From Paracraurococcus lichenis (GTDB lineage Bacteria > Pseudomonadota > Alphaproteobacteria > Acetobacterales > Acetobacteraceae): DNA of 61,350 nucleotides. Below, one piece after another: positions 25,239 through 33,962 of this stretch; within the stretch, counting starts at the first letter, position 1, and each line of letters opens with the position of its first letter. Location of the stretch: NCBI RefSeq assembly GCF_030657435.1, contig NZ_JAUTWS010000039.1, positions 1 through 61,350 on the forward strand. The letters run 5' to 3'. Under the pieces are notes generated by a model. The model saw nothing but the letters and a program-made list of their open reading frames with translations. It had not been told where the DNA came from and did no database searches. A program made the position numbers and the translations under genes.

Positions 25239-26060
25239 TCAGGCAGCCCTCCCTCCGAACAGGCGACGCAGCAGGCCGGGCTTGCGCTCCGGCTCCAGGA
25301 AGCGGTGCGGCAGTTCCTGGCCAAGGAAGCGGTTGACCGCATCCTTGTAGGCCTGGCCCGCGATGCTCTCGCCATCCAGGATCACCGGCATACCGGTATT
25401 GGACGCACGGAGCACGCTTTCGTTCTCCGGGATCACGCCGAGCAGCGGGATCGCCAGGATCTCCCGGATGTCCTCGAGCTTGAGCATCTCCCCCCGCTCG
25501 ACCCGGTTCGGGTCGTAGCGGGTGACGAGGAGATGCTCCTTCACCTTGCCCCGCTTCTCCTCCGCCCGGCGGGAGCGCGACTGCAGCACGCCGAGGATCC
25601 GGTCGGAGTCGCGGACCGAGGAGACCTCCGGGTTGGTCACGACCACGGCCTCGTCGGCGAAGTAGAGCGCGAGCAGCGCGCCCTTCTCGATGCCGGCCGG
25701 GCTGTCGCAGAGGATGTAGTCGCAATCCTTCGAGAGTTCCTCAATGATCTCGCCCACGCCCTCCCGCGTCAGCGCGTCCTTGTCGCGGGTCTGGGAGGCC
25801 GGGAGGATCGAGAGATTCTCCACCCGCTTGTCGCGGATCAGGGCCTGGTTCAGCCGCGCCTCGCCCTGGATGACGTTGACGATGTCGAAGACGACCCGCC
25901 GCTCGACCCCCATGATGAGGTCGAGGTTGCGGAGCCCGACATCGAAATCGATCACCACCGTCCGCTTGCCGGCCAGGGCCAGGCCGGTGGCGAAGGCGGC
26001 ACTCGTTGTGGTCTTGCCCACGCCGCCCTTGCCAGAGGTCACGACGATCACCTGCGCCAT
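25239..26060 (-). CDS. minD: Septum site-determining ATPase MinD
   Basis: A 273-residue deviant-Walker ATPase. GKGGVGKTTT is at residues 10-19 with the signature Lys of the ParA/MinD group, then DFDVGLRNLDLIMG (switch I region) and CDSPAGIE (Walker B). The C-terminus ends LLRRLFGGRAA, a short amphipathic membrane-targeting helix. MinD binds the membrane with ATP, recruits MinC to block FtsZ assembly at poles, and is released by MinE. ATG 26060 lies 42 bp after the minC stop. Sequence and operon order leave little doubt. Confidence 0.97.
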   Translation of the reverse strand: MAQVIVVTSGKGGVGKTTTSAAFATGLALAGKRTVVIDFDVGLRNLDLIMGVERRVVFDIVNVIQGEARLNQALIRDKRVENLSILPASQTRDKDALTREGVGEIIEELSKDCDYILCDSPAGIEKGALLALYFADEAVVVTNPEVSSVRDSDRILGVLQSRSRRAEEKRGKVKEHLLVTRYDPNRVERGEMLKLEDIREILAIPLLGVIPENESVLRASNTGMPVILDGESIAGQAYKDAVNRFLGQELPHRFLEPERKPGLLRRLFGGRAA

Positions 26061-26102
26061 TGACGCATTCCCCCTGCTGCACCCCGTTGCCGGCCCATCC
26101 GG

Positions 26103-26873
26103 CTAGCCGAGCGGGCCGAACCGCATCTCCTCGCCCTCCAGCCGGACCTGCACGGGCCGGCCGATCGGCGCCTCCCCCAGCCCCTCGCGCACGGCGTAGT
26201 AGCCGGCGATTGCGATCAGCTCGGGGTCGAAATTCAGCGCGAAGATCCGCGCCTCGGCATCGTTGCGAGCCCCGGCGATCGCCCGGCCCCGCAGCGCGCC
26301 ATAGACATGCACATGCCCGTCGGCGATCACCTCGCCCCCCGGGTTGACCGTCGCGGTCACGATGATGTCGGCGCCCTCGGCATAGATCCGCTGGCCGGCC
26401 CGCACGGGCTCCGTCACGACCAGCGCGCTCCGCCCACCCGTCACGGCGGCCGGGGCTGCGGCGGGCGGCGCCGGCACCGGGGGCTCGGGCGCCGCGGAGG
26501 CGGCCGGCGACGGTGCGGCCAGCGGCACGTCCTGCTCCGCCTCCCGCCCGCCGGCCGCGCGCAGCGGCGGCAGGCCGGCCGCCGTCGCGGCCTGGCGCAT
26601 CGGCGGGCTGCCGCCGGTGGTGCCGACCGGCACGATCTCCAGCGCGCGCAGCCCCTCGATCAGGCCGCGGAAATCCACCTCCTCCGGCGCCGCCATCAGG
26701 TCACCGAGACCGATGACGATCGGCGCGAAGCGGAGGAAGCCGGGGGCTCGGCGGAACTGGTCGCCGAGGACGGGCAGCACCACCTCCGGCCGTGGATCGA
26801 GCAGCCGCAGCACCAGCAGGTTGAAGTTGCCGGCGCGGAGCCTGAAGGTTTCCGGGAGGGTCTGGCTGCTCAA
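26103..26873 (-). CDS. minC: Septum site-determining protein MinC
   Basis: A 256-residue FtsZ inhibitor. The N-terminal domain (ETFRLRAGNFNLLVLRLLDP through LRALEIVPVG) binds FtsZ. A Pro/Ala-rich linker occupies about residues 115-165. The C-terminal beta-helix has PVRAGQRIYAEGADIIV, VNPGGEVIADGHVHVYG and ALRGRAIAGA, which bind MinD. No ATG or GTG lies in frame near the start of homology; the best start is TTG 26873, with GCAGAGA upstream. The ATG in GCGATGGCC a little further upstream is out of frame. First gene of minCDE, divergent from the binding-protein gene at 27009. Confidence 0.92.
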   Translation of the reverse strand: MSSQTLPETFRLRAGNFNLLVLRLLDPRPEVVLPVLGDQFRRAPGFLRFAPIVIGLGDLMAAPEEVDFRGLIEGLRALEIVPVGTTGGSPPMRQAATAAGLPPLRAAGGREAEQDVPLAAPSPAASAAPEPPVPAPPAAAPAAVTGGRSALVVTEPVRAGQRIYAEGADIIVTATVNPGGEVIADGHVHVYGALRGRAIAGARNDAEARIFALNFDPELIAIAGYYAVREGLGEAPIGRPVQVRLEGEEMRFGPLG

Positions 26874-27008
26874 AACGGTCTCTGCTCGGCCATCGCTGTG
26901 CGGCGCCGCGCGGGGGCGCGGCCTGATCCCGGTGCATAGCAGCGGCGCCGCGACCGGCGAAGCCCGGAATGCATACCGTTCCCGAGTCGCGGCCGGGGGA
27001 CTCGCGGA

Positions 27009-27956
27009 ATGACGGCGTCCGGGGATAATGCCGTGCGAGAGAGGAAGCCCGCCTTGCACCAGATGACGCTGCTGGAGCCCTTCCGGGCCCTGTTCTACGC
27101 CCCCTTCTACCTCGCCGAGTCGCTCGGCGCCTTCGCCCGCCAGGGCGTCGCGGTGCGGCTGGAGACGGCGGGCACCACGGATGCCGCCTGCGCGAAGCTG
27201 CTGGCGGGCGAGGCCGACCTCGCCTGGAGCGGGCCGATGCGGCCGCTGCTGCTGCGCGCGACGACGCCGGACTGCACTCTGAAGAGCTTCTGCGCGGTGG
27301 TCATGCGCGACCCCTTCCTGCTGATGGGCGGCGCGCCGCGGCCGGGCTTCCGGCTGGAGGACCTGCCCGGCCTCCGCCTCGGCCTGGTCTCGGAGGTGCC
27401 GACGCCGGTCTGGTGCCTGCGCGGCGACCTCGCCGCGCGCGGCATGGACTGGTCGGCGCTGACGACGGCAACCGATGGCAGCATGGCCGAGAATGCCGAG
27501 CGCGTCGCCGAGGGCGCACTCGACCTCGCCCAGGTCTTCGAGCCCTTCGCCTGCCGCGTCGAGGATGCCGGCGGCGCCGTCTGGCACGCTCAGGCCAGCC
27601 GCGGCCACACCGCCTATACCGCCTTCTACGCCACCGAGGCCGGCATCGCCGCCAAGCGCGCGCCGCTCATGGCCATGATCCGCGCCATGGCCGAGGCGCT
27701 GGACGTCATCCGCACCGCGCCGGCCGGCGAGGTCGCCGAGCGCATCGCGCCGCGCTTCCCGGACGTTCCCTCCTCCCACCGCGTGCGCGCCATCGCGCGC
27801 TACCAGGCGCTCGGCCTCTGGGATGCCGGGCCGGCCTTCCCGCAGGAGGCCTTCGACCGCCTCGGCGCCGCGATGCTGGCCAGCGGCGTCATCCCGCATG
27901 TCCCGCCCTTCGAGGACTGCGTGGACAACACCATCGTGCAGGACGCGATCGCATGA
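27009..27956 (+). CDS. NMT1/THI5-like (SsuA/TauA fold) substrate-binding-like protein
   Basis: A 315-residue protein of the NitT/TauT/ThiY periplasmic-binding superfamily. The typical opening FRALFYAPFYLAESLGAFARQGVAV, the LLAGEADLAWSGP loop and EDLPGLRLGLVSE are present. The N-terminus (MTASGDNAVRERKPALHQ) has no signal peptide, and the alternative ATG at 27063 gives none either. It may be cytoplasmic, as known for some THI5-like and regulatory relatives. GGGGGA precedes ATG 27009. Its TGA overlaps the thioesterase ATG (ATGA), so the genes are coupled. Ligand unknown; no permease or ATPase gene is adjacent. Confidence 0.75.
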   Translation: MTASGDNAVRERKPALHQMTLLEPFRALFYAPFYLAESLGAFARQGVAVRLETAGTTDAACAKLLAGEADLAWSGPMRPLLLRATTPDCTLKSFCAVVMRDPFLLMGGAPRPGFRLEDLPGLRLGLVSEVPTPVWCLRGDLAARGMDWSALTTATDGSMAENAERVAEGALDLAQVFEPFACRVEDAGGAVWHAQASRGHTAYTAFYATEAGIAAKRAPLMAMIRAMAEALDVIRTAPAGEVAERIAPRFPDVPSSHRVRAIARYQALGLWDAGPAFPQEAFDRLGAAMLASGVIPHVPPFEDCVDNTIVQDAIA

Positions 27957-28402
27957 GCGGCAAGGCACCCATCGGCACCCGCGCCGACTATCGCTGGTTC
28001 ACCGAGATCCCGACGCGCTGGATGGACAACGACGTCTATGGCCACGTCAACAACGTCACCTACTATTCCTGGATCGACACCGCGGTGGCGCAGTTCCTGA
28101 TCGCCAACGAGGTCCTCGACCTCGGCAGCAGCACCGAGGTCGGGCTGGTGGTCGAGACGCAGTGCCGCTACTTCGCGCCCATCGCCTTCCCCGACATCGT
28201 CACCCTCGGCGTGCGCTGCGGCCGGCTCGGCACCTCCTCCATCCGCTACGAACTCGGCATCTTCCGCAATACGGAGGAGCGGGCGAGCGCCGAGGGGCAT
28301 TTCATCCATGTCTATGTCGCCCGCGACGAGCAGACGCGCACCGTGCCGCTCCCGGCGCGGCTGCGGGAGGCCGCGACGCGGCTGCTGCTGCCGCCGCCCT
28401 GA
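27953..28402 (+). CDS. Acyl-CoA thioesterase (4-hydroxybenzoyl-CoA thioesterase-like hotdog)
   Basis: A 149-residue single hotdog-fold thioesterase. The active-site segment RWMDNDVYGHVNNVTYYSW contains Asp27, the nucleophile/base of the 4-hydroxybenzoyl-CoA thioesterase family, followed by GHVNN. Length and the central ETQCRYFAPIAFPD strand match the YbgC/FadM group. It hydrolyses an acyl-CoA thioester in the cytoplasm; which one is unknown. It overlaps the upstream binding-protein-like gene by four bases and shares one base with the downstream ATPase start (TGATG), so the three are translated as a coupled set. Confidence 0.85.
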   Translation: MSGKAPIGTRADYRWFTEIPTRWMDNDVYGHVNNVTYYSWIDTAVAQFLIANEVLDLGSSTEVGLVVETQCRYFAPIAFPDIVTLGVRCGRLGTSSIRYELGIFRNTEERASAEGHFIHVYVARDEQTRTVPLPARLREAATRLLLPPP

Positions 28403-30222
28403 TGCGGCTCGACGCGCACCGGCTGCGCCTGCTGCTCCTGGCCTGGCCGGCGGCGGGGCTCGTGATCGGCCTCCTGCTGTCCTGGCTGGCGCCGGAGGCC
28501 GCGCCGGTCGTCCTCGCCCTGGCGACGCTGCCCGTGCTGCTGGTCCTGCTGCGCGACATCGCGCAGGGCCTGCTGCGCGGCAATGCCGGGCTCGACCTCC
28601 TGGCGGCGCTGTCCATGGCCGGCGCGCTGGCGATGGGCGAGGAGCTCGCCGGTGCCGTGGTCGCGCTGATGTTCGCCGGCGGCCGCTTCCTCGAGGACCA
28701 TGCGCGGGAGCGGGCGCGGCGGGAGATGACCGCGCTGCTGGCCCGCCAGCCCCGGCATGCCGCCCGCCACGGCCCAGAGGGGATCGAGGAGGTGCCGGTC
28801 GCGGCGCTGCGGCCCGGCGACCGCGTGCTGGTCCGCCAGGGCGAGGTGGTGCCGGTGGATGGCCGCGCCCTCGGCCCCGCCGTGCTCGACACCGCGGCGC
28901 TGACCGGCGAGCCGATCCCGATCACCCTTGCGGCCGGCGACCCGGTGCTGTCCGGCGCGACCAATGCCGGCGAGGCCTTCACGCTGGAGGCCGAGCGCGA
29001 GGCCGCCGAGAGCACGCTGGCCGGCATCATCCGCCTGGTCGAGCAGGCCCAGGCCAGCCGCCCGCCCATGGCGCGGCTGGCGGATCGCTGGGCGCTCGGC
29101 TTCCTCGCCGTCACGCTGCTGCTCGCGGGCCTCGCCTGGCTGGAGGCGGAGGACCCGCGCCGGGCGCTGGCGGTGCTGGTGGTGGCGACGCCCTGCCCGC
29201 TGATCCTCGCCGTGCCGGTCGCGCTCATCGCCGGCCTCTCGCGCGCCGCGCGCGCCGGCGTGCTGGTGAAGAGCGGCGCGGCGCTCGAGACCCTGGCGCG
29301 GGTGCGCGTGCTGCTGCTGGACAAGACCGGGACGCTGACCGAGGGGCGCGTGCGGCTGCTGGAGACGCGGCCCGCCGCGGCGACGCCGCCCGAGGAATTG
29401 CTCCGCCTCGCCGCCTCGCTCGACCAGGCGAGCGGCCATCCGGTGGCGCAGGGGCTGGTGGAGGCGGCACGCGCCCGCGGCCTCCCGCTCTCCCTGCCGG
29501 AGGCGGTGCAGGAGGAGGCGGGCGCCGGCATCGCCGGCCGCGTCGAGGGCCGGGCGGTGGCGCTGGGGGGCCCCGGCTTCGTCGCCGCGCATGGCTGGAC
29601 GGAGGCGGCGGGCGCGGACGGGCATCCGCCCGGCTCGCTCCGGGTCTGCGTGGTGGTGGACGGCGCGCCGGCCGGGCTGCTGGTGCTGGCCGATCCGCTG
29701 CGCGGCGATGCCGAGGCCATGCTGGCGACGGCGCGCGCGGCCGGCATAAGGCGCATCGTGCTGCTCTCGGGCGACCGGGCGCCGGTGGCGGAGGCGGTCG
29801 GCAGCGCGCTCGGCATCGACACCGTGCTGGCGGAGCGCAGCCCCGCCGAGAAGGTGGCGGCGGTGCTGCGGGAGAAGCCGGCGGGGCCGGTGCTGATGCT
29901 GGGCGACGGGGTGAACGACGCGCCGGCGCTGGCGGCGGCGGATATCGGCGTCGCCATGGGCGCCCGTGGCGCGGCGGCGAGCGCCGAGGCGGCGGATGCG
30001 GTGGTGCTGGTGGACCGCATCGACCGGCTGGCCGAGGCGATGCGCATCGCCCGCCGCGCGCGAGGCATCGCGCTGCAGAGCGTCGCGGCCGGGATCGGGC
30101 TGTCGGTGCTCGGCATGCTGGCGGCGGCGGCCGGCCACCTGACGCCGGTGCAGGGCGCGGTGCTGCAGGAGGCGATCGACGTCGCGGTGATCCTGAACGC
30201 GCTGCGGGCGCTGCGCGGATAG
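28402..30222 (+). CDS. Heavy-metal-translocating P1B-type ATPase lacking HMA domain
   Basis: A 606-residue P-type ATPase. The actuator motif TGEP begins at 168, the phosphorylation site DKTGT is at 307-311, the P1B-specific HP dipeptide is His346-Pro347 and GDGVND is at 501-506. Helices are visible at about 9-30, 33-52, 62-95, 229-247, 255-278 and in the last 60 residues. The transmembrane metal motif reads TPC (263-265), not the CPC of copper and cadmium/zinc pumps, and there is no N-terminal metal-binding domain, so the metal is uncertain. The unusual coupling to a thioesterase gene gives no hint. Export of a divalent metal is the default expectation. Confidence 0.85.
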   Translation: MRLDAHRLRLLLLAWPAAGLVIGLLLSWLAPEAAPVVLALATLPVLLVLLRDIAQGLLRGNAGLDLLAALSMAGALAMGEELAGAVVALMFAGGRFLEDHARERARREMTALLARQPRHAARHGPEGIEEVPVAALRPGDRVLVRQGEVVPVDGRALGPAVLDTAALTGEPIPITLAAGDPVLSGATNAGEAFTLEAEREAAESTLAGIIRLVEQAQASRPPMARLADRWALGFLAVTLLLAGLAWLEAEDPRRALAVLVVATPCPLILAVPVALIAGLSRAARAGVLVKSGAALETLARVRVLLLDKTGTLTEGRVRLLETRPAAATPPEELLRLAASLDQASGHPVAQGLVEAARARGLPLSLPEAVQEEAGAGIAGRVEGRAVALGGPGFVAAHGWTEAAGADGHPPGSLRVCVVVDGAPAGLLVLADPLRGDAEAMLATARAAGIRRIVLLSGDRAPVAEAVGSALGIDTVLAERSPAEKVAAVLREKPAGPVLMLGDGVNDAPALAAADIGVAMGARGAAASAEAADAVVLVDRIDRLAEAMRIARRARGIALQSVAAGIGLSVLGMLAAAAGHLTPVQGAVLQEAIDVAVILNALRALRG

Positions 30223-30297
30223 CCCGGGCGGGCCTTTCCCCGGCTTGCTGGCGGCGCCCGGCGCGGCCATGACGGGAGGGAGACCGGAGGAACCGCC

Positions 30298-31260
30298 ATG
30301 CCCGAACTCAAGCGCCTCGCCATCCTCGACGACTACCAGGGCGCCACCCTGCGCCTCGGCCCCTGGGACCGCCTGCCCGCCGGCCTGCAGATCGAGCAGT
30401 ACCGCGACACCGTGACCGGCCCCGCCCTGCTCGAGCGCCTCCGGCCCTGCGACGCGATCCTGGCGATGCGGGAACGCACGCCCTTCCCGCGCGCGCTCAT
30501 CGAGCAATTGCCGAACCTCCGGCTCCTCGTCACCACCGGCGCGCGCAACCGCGCCATCGACCTCGCCGCCTGCGCCGAGCGCGGCATCACGGTCTGCGGC
30601 ACGCCCTCCGTCGGGCATCCGACGGTGGACCTGACCTGGGGCCTCATCCTCTCCCTAATGCGCCGCATCCCGGAGCAGCAGGCGGCGCTGCGGGAGGGCC
30701 GCTGGCAGGTCGCGCTCGGCCAGGGGCTGGAGGGCAAGGTGCTGGGCTGCGTCGGACTCGGCAATCTCGGTAGCCGGGTGGCGAAGGTGGGGGCCGCCTT
30801 CGGCATGAAGGTCATCGCCTGGAGCCAGAACCTGACGCCGGAGAAGGCCGCCGAGGCCGGCGCGACCGCCGTGCCGAAGGAGCAATTGCTGGCCGAGGCC
30901 GATGTGGTGACGCTGCACCTCATCCTGTCGGACCGCTCCCGCGGCATCATCGGTGCCGGCGACCTCGCGCGCATGAAGCCCGGCGCCGTCATCGTCAATA
31001 CCAGCCGCGGGCCGCTGATCGACCAGGCGGCGCTGGTCGCGGCGCTGCAGGAGCGGCGGATCGCCGGCGCCGGCCTCGATGTCTACGACCAGGAGCCGCT
31101 GCCGCCCGACCACCCGCTGCTCGCCGCGCCGAACACCGTGCTGACGCCGCATCTCGGCTATGTCACGGAGGAGAATTACCGCGCCTATTTTGCCGGCGCG
31201 GTTGAGGCGATCGAGGGCTATCTGGCGGGCAGGCCCGTCCGGGAATTGCGCGCGGGTTAG
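30298..31260 (+). CDS. D-2-hydroxyacid dehydrogenase (NAD-binding, SerA-like)
   Basis: A 320-residue member of the D-isomer-specific 2-hydroxyacid dehydrogenase family. The Rossmann motif GCVGLGNLGSRVAK is followed by the catalytic set: Arg in NTSRGPLID, Glu in DVYDQEPLP and His in LTPHLGYVT. Enzymes of this type interconvert a 2-hydroxyacid and a 2-oxoacid, including 3-phosphoglycerate, glyoxylate and hydroxypyruvate. Short and without the ACT domain of biosynthetic SerA, it is probably catabolic. ATG 30298 follows GGAGGAA. It lies 91 bp upstream of the ABC transporter operon on the same strand and may be part of it. Confidence 0.85.
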   Translation: MPELKRLAILDDYQGATLRLGPWDRLPAGLQIEQYRDTVTGPALLERLRPCDAILAMRERTPFPRALIEQLPNLRLLVTTGARNRAIDLAACAERGITVCGTPSVGHPTVDLTWGLILSLMRRIPEQQAALREGRWQVALGQGLEGKVLGCVGLGNLGSRVAKVGAAFGMKVIAWSQNLTPEKAAEAGATAVPKEQLLAEADVVTLHLILSDRSRGIIGAGDLARMKPGAVIVNTSRGPLIDQAALVAALQERRIAGAGLDVYDQEPLPPDHPLLAAPNTVLTPHLGYVTEENYRAYFAGAVEAIEGYLAGRPVRELRAG

Positions 31261-31351
31261 GCAGTCACCGCCCCGGCGGCGCCGGGGCCGGCGGCATGGC
31301 CGTTGCATCCCGAGTGCGATCCAGAAGATCCGCCCGAGAGAGTCCAGCCCC

Positions 31352-32299
31352 ATGGTCCTGCACCGTCGCACCCTTCTCGCCGCCGGCGCGGCGACCCTCG
31401 CTGCGCCCGCCCTCCGCGCCCAGGGCGTGACGGTGAAGATGGGCGCGCTGCGCCTCATCCACTCCATCGCGCCCTATATGTACGAACGCTTCCAGCCCGC
31501 GGGCATGAAGATCGAGGTGGTGGTCTTCGAGAGCCCGACCGAGTGCAAGAACGCTGTCGTGACCAAGTCGGTCGAGTTCGGCGCCTTCGGCGTCGCCGCC
31601 GGCATCCTCGGCGCCGCGGCGCGCGAGCCGGTGGTGGTGGTCGGCTCCTGCTGCGACCGCGGCATGGCTGTCGTGGCCAAGAAGGATGCCGGCATCGAGA
31701 CGCTGAAGGACCTCAAGGGCCGGAAGGTCGGCATCTGGCCCGGCTCGACGCAGGAGGTCTTCATCCTCGAGCGGCTGCGGATGGAAGGGATGACCGTCCG
31801 CGACCTGCAATCGGTCCGCGTCTCCTTCTCGGAGATGCCGATCGCCCTCGCCCGCGGCGACATCGAGGCCTATGTCGGCGCCGAGCCGGGCCCGGGCATC
31901 TCCGTCTCCGCCGGCATCGGGAAGATCGTGGAGTATCCTTATTCCACGCCGATGGGCTCGCTGAACATGGTCTTCGCCACCCATGCGGAGATCGCGGCGC
32001 AGCGGCCCGACCTGGTGCGGCAGATGCTGAAGGTCCATCGCCAGGCCAGCGAGTTCGGCATGGCCAACCGCGACGTGACCATCGAGACCGCCGTGGCCAG
32101 GCTCGGCATGAAGCGGGAGGCGCTGGAGGTCAGCATCCCGAATGTCGAGCTGAACTGGCAGATGACGCCGGAGATGGTGCAGCGCTCCAAGACCTATGCC
32201 GAGCACATGCTGAGCCTGAAGCAGATCCGCGCCCTGCCCGACTTCTCGACCTTCTTCGACACGAAATTCTCCGACGAGCTGGCCAAGGCGGCGGCATGA
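31352..32299 (+). CDS. NitT/TauT-type ABC transporter substrate-binding protein
   Basis: A 315-residue periplasmic receptor. The N-terminus MVLHRRTLLAAGAATLAAPALRAQG has a twin-Arg pair and a hydrophobic core, so export by Tat or Sec is likely, with cleavage after ALRA. The NMT1/SsuA-like fold is recognisable from FGAFGVAAGILGAAAREP, the IETLKDLKGRKVGI segment and ALARGDIEAYVGAEPGPG. Relatives carry nitrate, taurine, sulfonates, pyrimidine precursors or ureides. ATG 31352 lies in AGAGAGTCCAGCCCC without a strong ribosome site. The TGA overlaps the permease ATG by four bases. The downstream allophanate hydrolase suggests a ureido ligand. Confidence 0.85.
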   Translation: MVLHRRTLLAAGAATLAAPALRAQGVTVKMGALRLIHSIAPYMYERFQPAGMKIEVVVFESPTECKNAVVTKSVEFGAFGVAAGILGAAAREPVVVVGSCCDRGMAVVAKKDAGIETLKDLKGRKVGIWPGSTQEVFILERLRMEGMTVRDLQSVRVSFSEMPIALARGDIEAYVGAEPGPGISVSAGIGKIVEYPYSTPMGSLNMVFATHAEIAAQRPDLVRQMLKVHRQASEFGMANRDVTIETAVARLGMKREALEVSIPNVELNWQMTPEMVQRSKTYAEHMLSLKQIRALPDFSTFFDTKFSDELAKAAA

Positions 32300-33081
32300 C
32301 CGCCGCCTCGGCGCGCCAGGTCGGCCTCGCCGTCGCGGCGCCGGTGCTGGGCATCCTCGCCTGGCACCTCGCGACCAGCGGCCGTGCCTTCAGCCTGATC
32401 CCGCCGCCGCTCGAGGTGGCGACGCAGTGGTGGGACCTCGCCTTCGGCGGGATCTGGGACGACCTCTATTCCGAGACGCTGCTGTCCCATACCCTGGCGA
32501 GCCTGAGCCGTGTCTATGGCGGCTTCGCGCTGGCGGCCGTCGTGGCGCTGCCGCTCGGCATGCTGATCGGCCGCGTCGCCGTCATCCGCGACCTGCTCGA
32601 CCCGACGCTGCAGATCCTGCGGCCGATCCCGGTCACCGCCTGGCTGCCGCTCGCCATGATCGTCTTCGGCATCGGGCCGCGCAGCGCCTTCTTCCTGGTC
32701 TTCCTCGGCGCCTTCTACCCGATCCTGCTGAACACCATCTTCGGCGTGCGCAGCGTGGAGGGGCGGCTGTTCGAGGCGGCGGCGATGCTCGGCGTCTCGC
32801 GGCAGGCGATCTTCTGGAAGGTGGTGCTGCCGGCCTCGCTGCCCTCCATCTTCACCGGGCTGCGCCTCGGCCTCGGCTTCGCCTGGGTGGTGATCGTGGT
32901 CGGCGAGATGACCGGCGTGCAGACCGGGCTCGGCGCCATCATCATGGAGGCGCGGCAGCTCTCCCGCACTGAGATCGTGATCAGCGGCATGGTCACCATC
33001 GGCGTGCTCGGCTTCCTCTCCGACCAGGTCGTGCAGGCGCTCGGCCGCCGCCTGCTGCGCTGGAGCCCGCAACATGGATAG
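32296..33081 (+). CDS. NitT/TauT-type ABC transporter permease
   Basis: A 261-residue integral membrane subunit with about six helices. The cytoplasmic EAA loop that contacts the ATPase is EAAAMLGVSRQAIFWKVVLP, followed by SLPSIFTGLRLGLGFAW. The conserved PIPVTAWLPLAMIVFGIG and VVIVVGEMTG helices are those of SsuC/TauC-like permeases (BPD_transp_1). It forms a homodimeric channel with the ATPase encoded next. Both ends overlap neighbours (ATGA with the binding protein, eight bases with the ATPase), a strong sign of one translational unit. Confidence 0.9.
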   Translation: MTAASARQVGLAVAAPVLGILAWHLATSGRAFSLIPPPLEVATQWWDLAFGGIWDDLYSETLLSHTLASLSRVYGGFALAAVVALPLGMLIGRVAVIRDLLDPTLQILRPIPVTAWLPLAMIVFGIGPRSAFFLVFLGAFYPILLNTIFGVRSVEGRLFEAAAMLGVSRQAIFWKVVLPASLPSIFTGLRLGLGFAWVVIVVGEMTGVQTGLGAIIMEARQLSRTEIVISGMVTIGVLGFLSDQVVQALGRRLLRWSPQHG

Positions 33082-33868
33082 CGTGATGCCGGCGCCGGCC
33101 GCGGAAGCGAAGCCGGCGCTCCCGATCCTCGACATCCAGCACGTGACCAAGCGCTTCGCCTTCGGGGCGGAGACGATCATGGCGCTGTCGGATGCCAATC
33201 TCCGCATCGAGAAGGGCGAGTTCCTCTGCCTCATCGGCCCCTCGGGCTGCGGCAAGTCCACCCTGCTCCGCATGGTCGGCGGCTTCGAGACGCCGTCCGA
33301 GGGCACGCTGCTGATGTGGGGCAAGCATGTCGCCGCGCCGGGCCCCGACCGCGGCATGGTCTTCCAGGATTACGGCCTCTTCCCCTGGCTGACCGTCACC
33401 CAGAATGTCGGCTTCGGCCCCGCCGCGCGCGGCCGGCCGAAGGCGGAGGTCGCGGCGACCGCGAAGCGCTTCGTCGACATGGTCGGCCTGACCCGCTTCG
33501 CCGATGCCTTCCCGCACCAGCTCTCCGGCGGGATGAAGCAGCGCGTCGCCATCGCCCGCGTGCTGGCGAACGATGCCGAGGTGGTGCTGATGGACGAGCC
33601 CTTCGGCGCCCTCGACGCCTTCACGCGCGAGCGGCTGCAGGAGGAATTGCTGGAGATCTGGGCCCGCACCAAGCTGACAGTCCTCTTCGTCACCCATGCG
33701 ATCGAGGAGGCGATCATCCTCGCCGACCGCGTGGTGGTGATGTCGCCCGGCCCCGGGCGGATCGTGGCCGACGAGCGGATCGACCTGCCGCGGCCACGCG
33801 ACCCGACCTCGCCCGAGTTCAACGCGCTGCGCCGGCACCTCTCGGCGCTGCTTGGCGGGCATCACTGA
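33074..33868 (+). CDS. NitT/TauT-type ABC transporter ATP-binding protein
   Basis: A 264-residue ABC ATPase: Walker A GPSGCGKST at 55-63, Q-loop in VFQDYGLFPWLTV, signature LSGGM at 150-154, Walker B VVLMDEP with Asp174 and Glu175, and the H-loop in VTHAIEEA. The EYGLFPW-type Q-loop sequence is characteristic of the nitrate/sulfonate/taurine subfamily (SsuB/TauB). It powers uptake through the adjacent permease. ATG 33074 lies inside the permease gene (eight-base overlap). A 94-bp gap then separates it from the GNAT gene, where a second promoter could lie. Confidence 0.92.
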   Translation: MDSVMPAPAAEAKPALPILDIQHVTKRFAFGAETIMALSDANLRIEKGEFLCLIGPSGCGKSTLLRMVGGFETPSEGTLLMWGKHVAAPGPDRGMVFQDYGLFPWLTVTQNVGFGPAARGRPKAEVAATAKRFVDMVGLTRFADAFPHQLSGGMKQRVAIARVLANDAEVVLMDEPFGALDAFTRERLQEELLEIWARTKLTVLFVTHAIEEAIILADRVVVMSPGPGRIVADERIDLPRPRDPTSPEFNALRRHLSALLGGHH

Positions 33869-33962
33869 TGCAACGCCGGCGGTGGCGGGCCGGCCGCGAC
33901 GCCCCCTCCCGGCCCGGCGACATCGGGTGCTAGCCTCCGCATCCTTCGCGGAGGTCAGGTCG

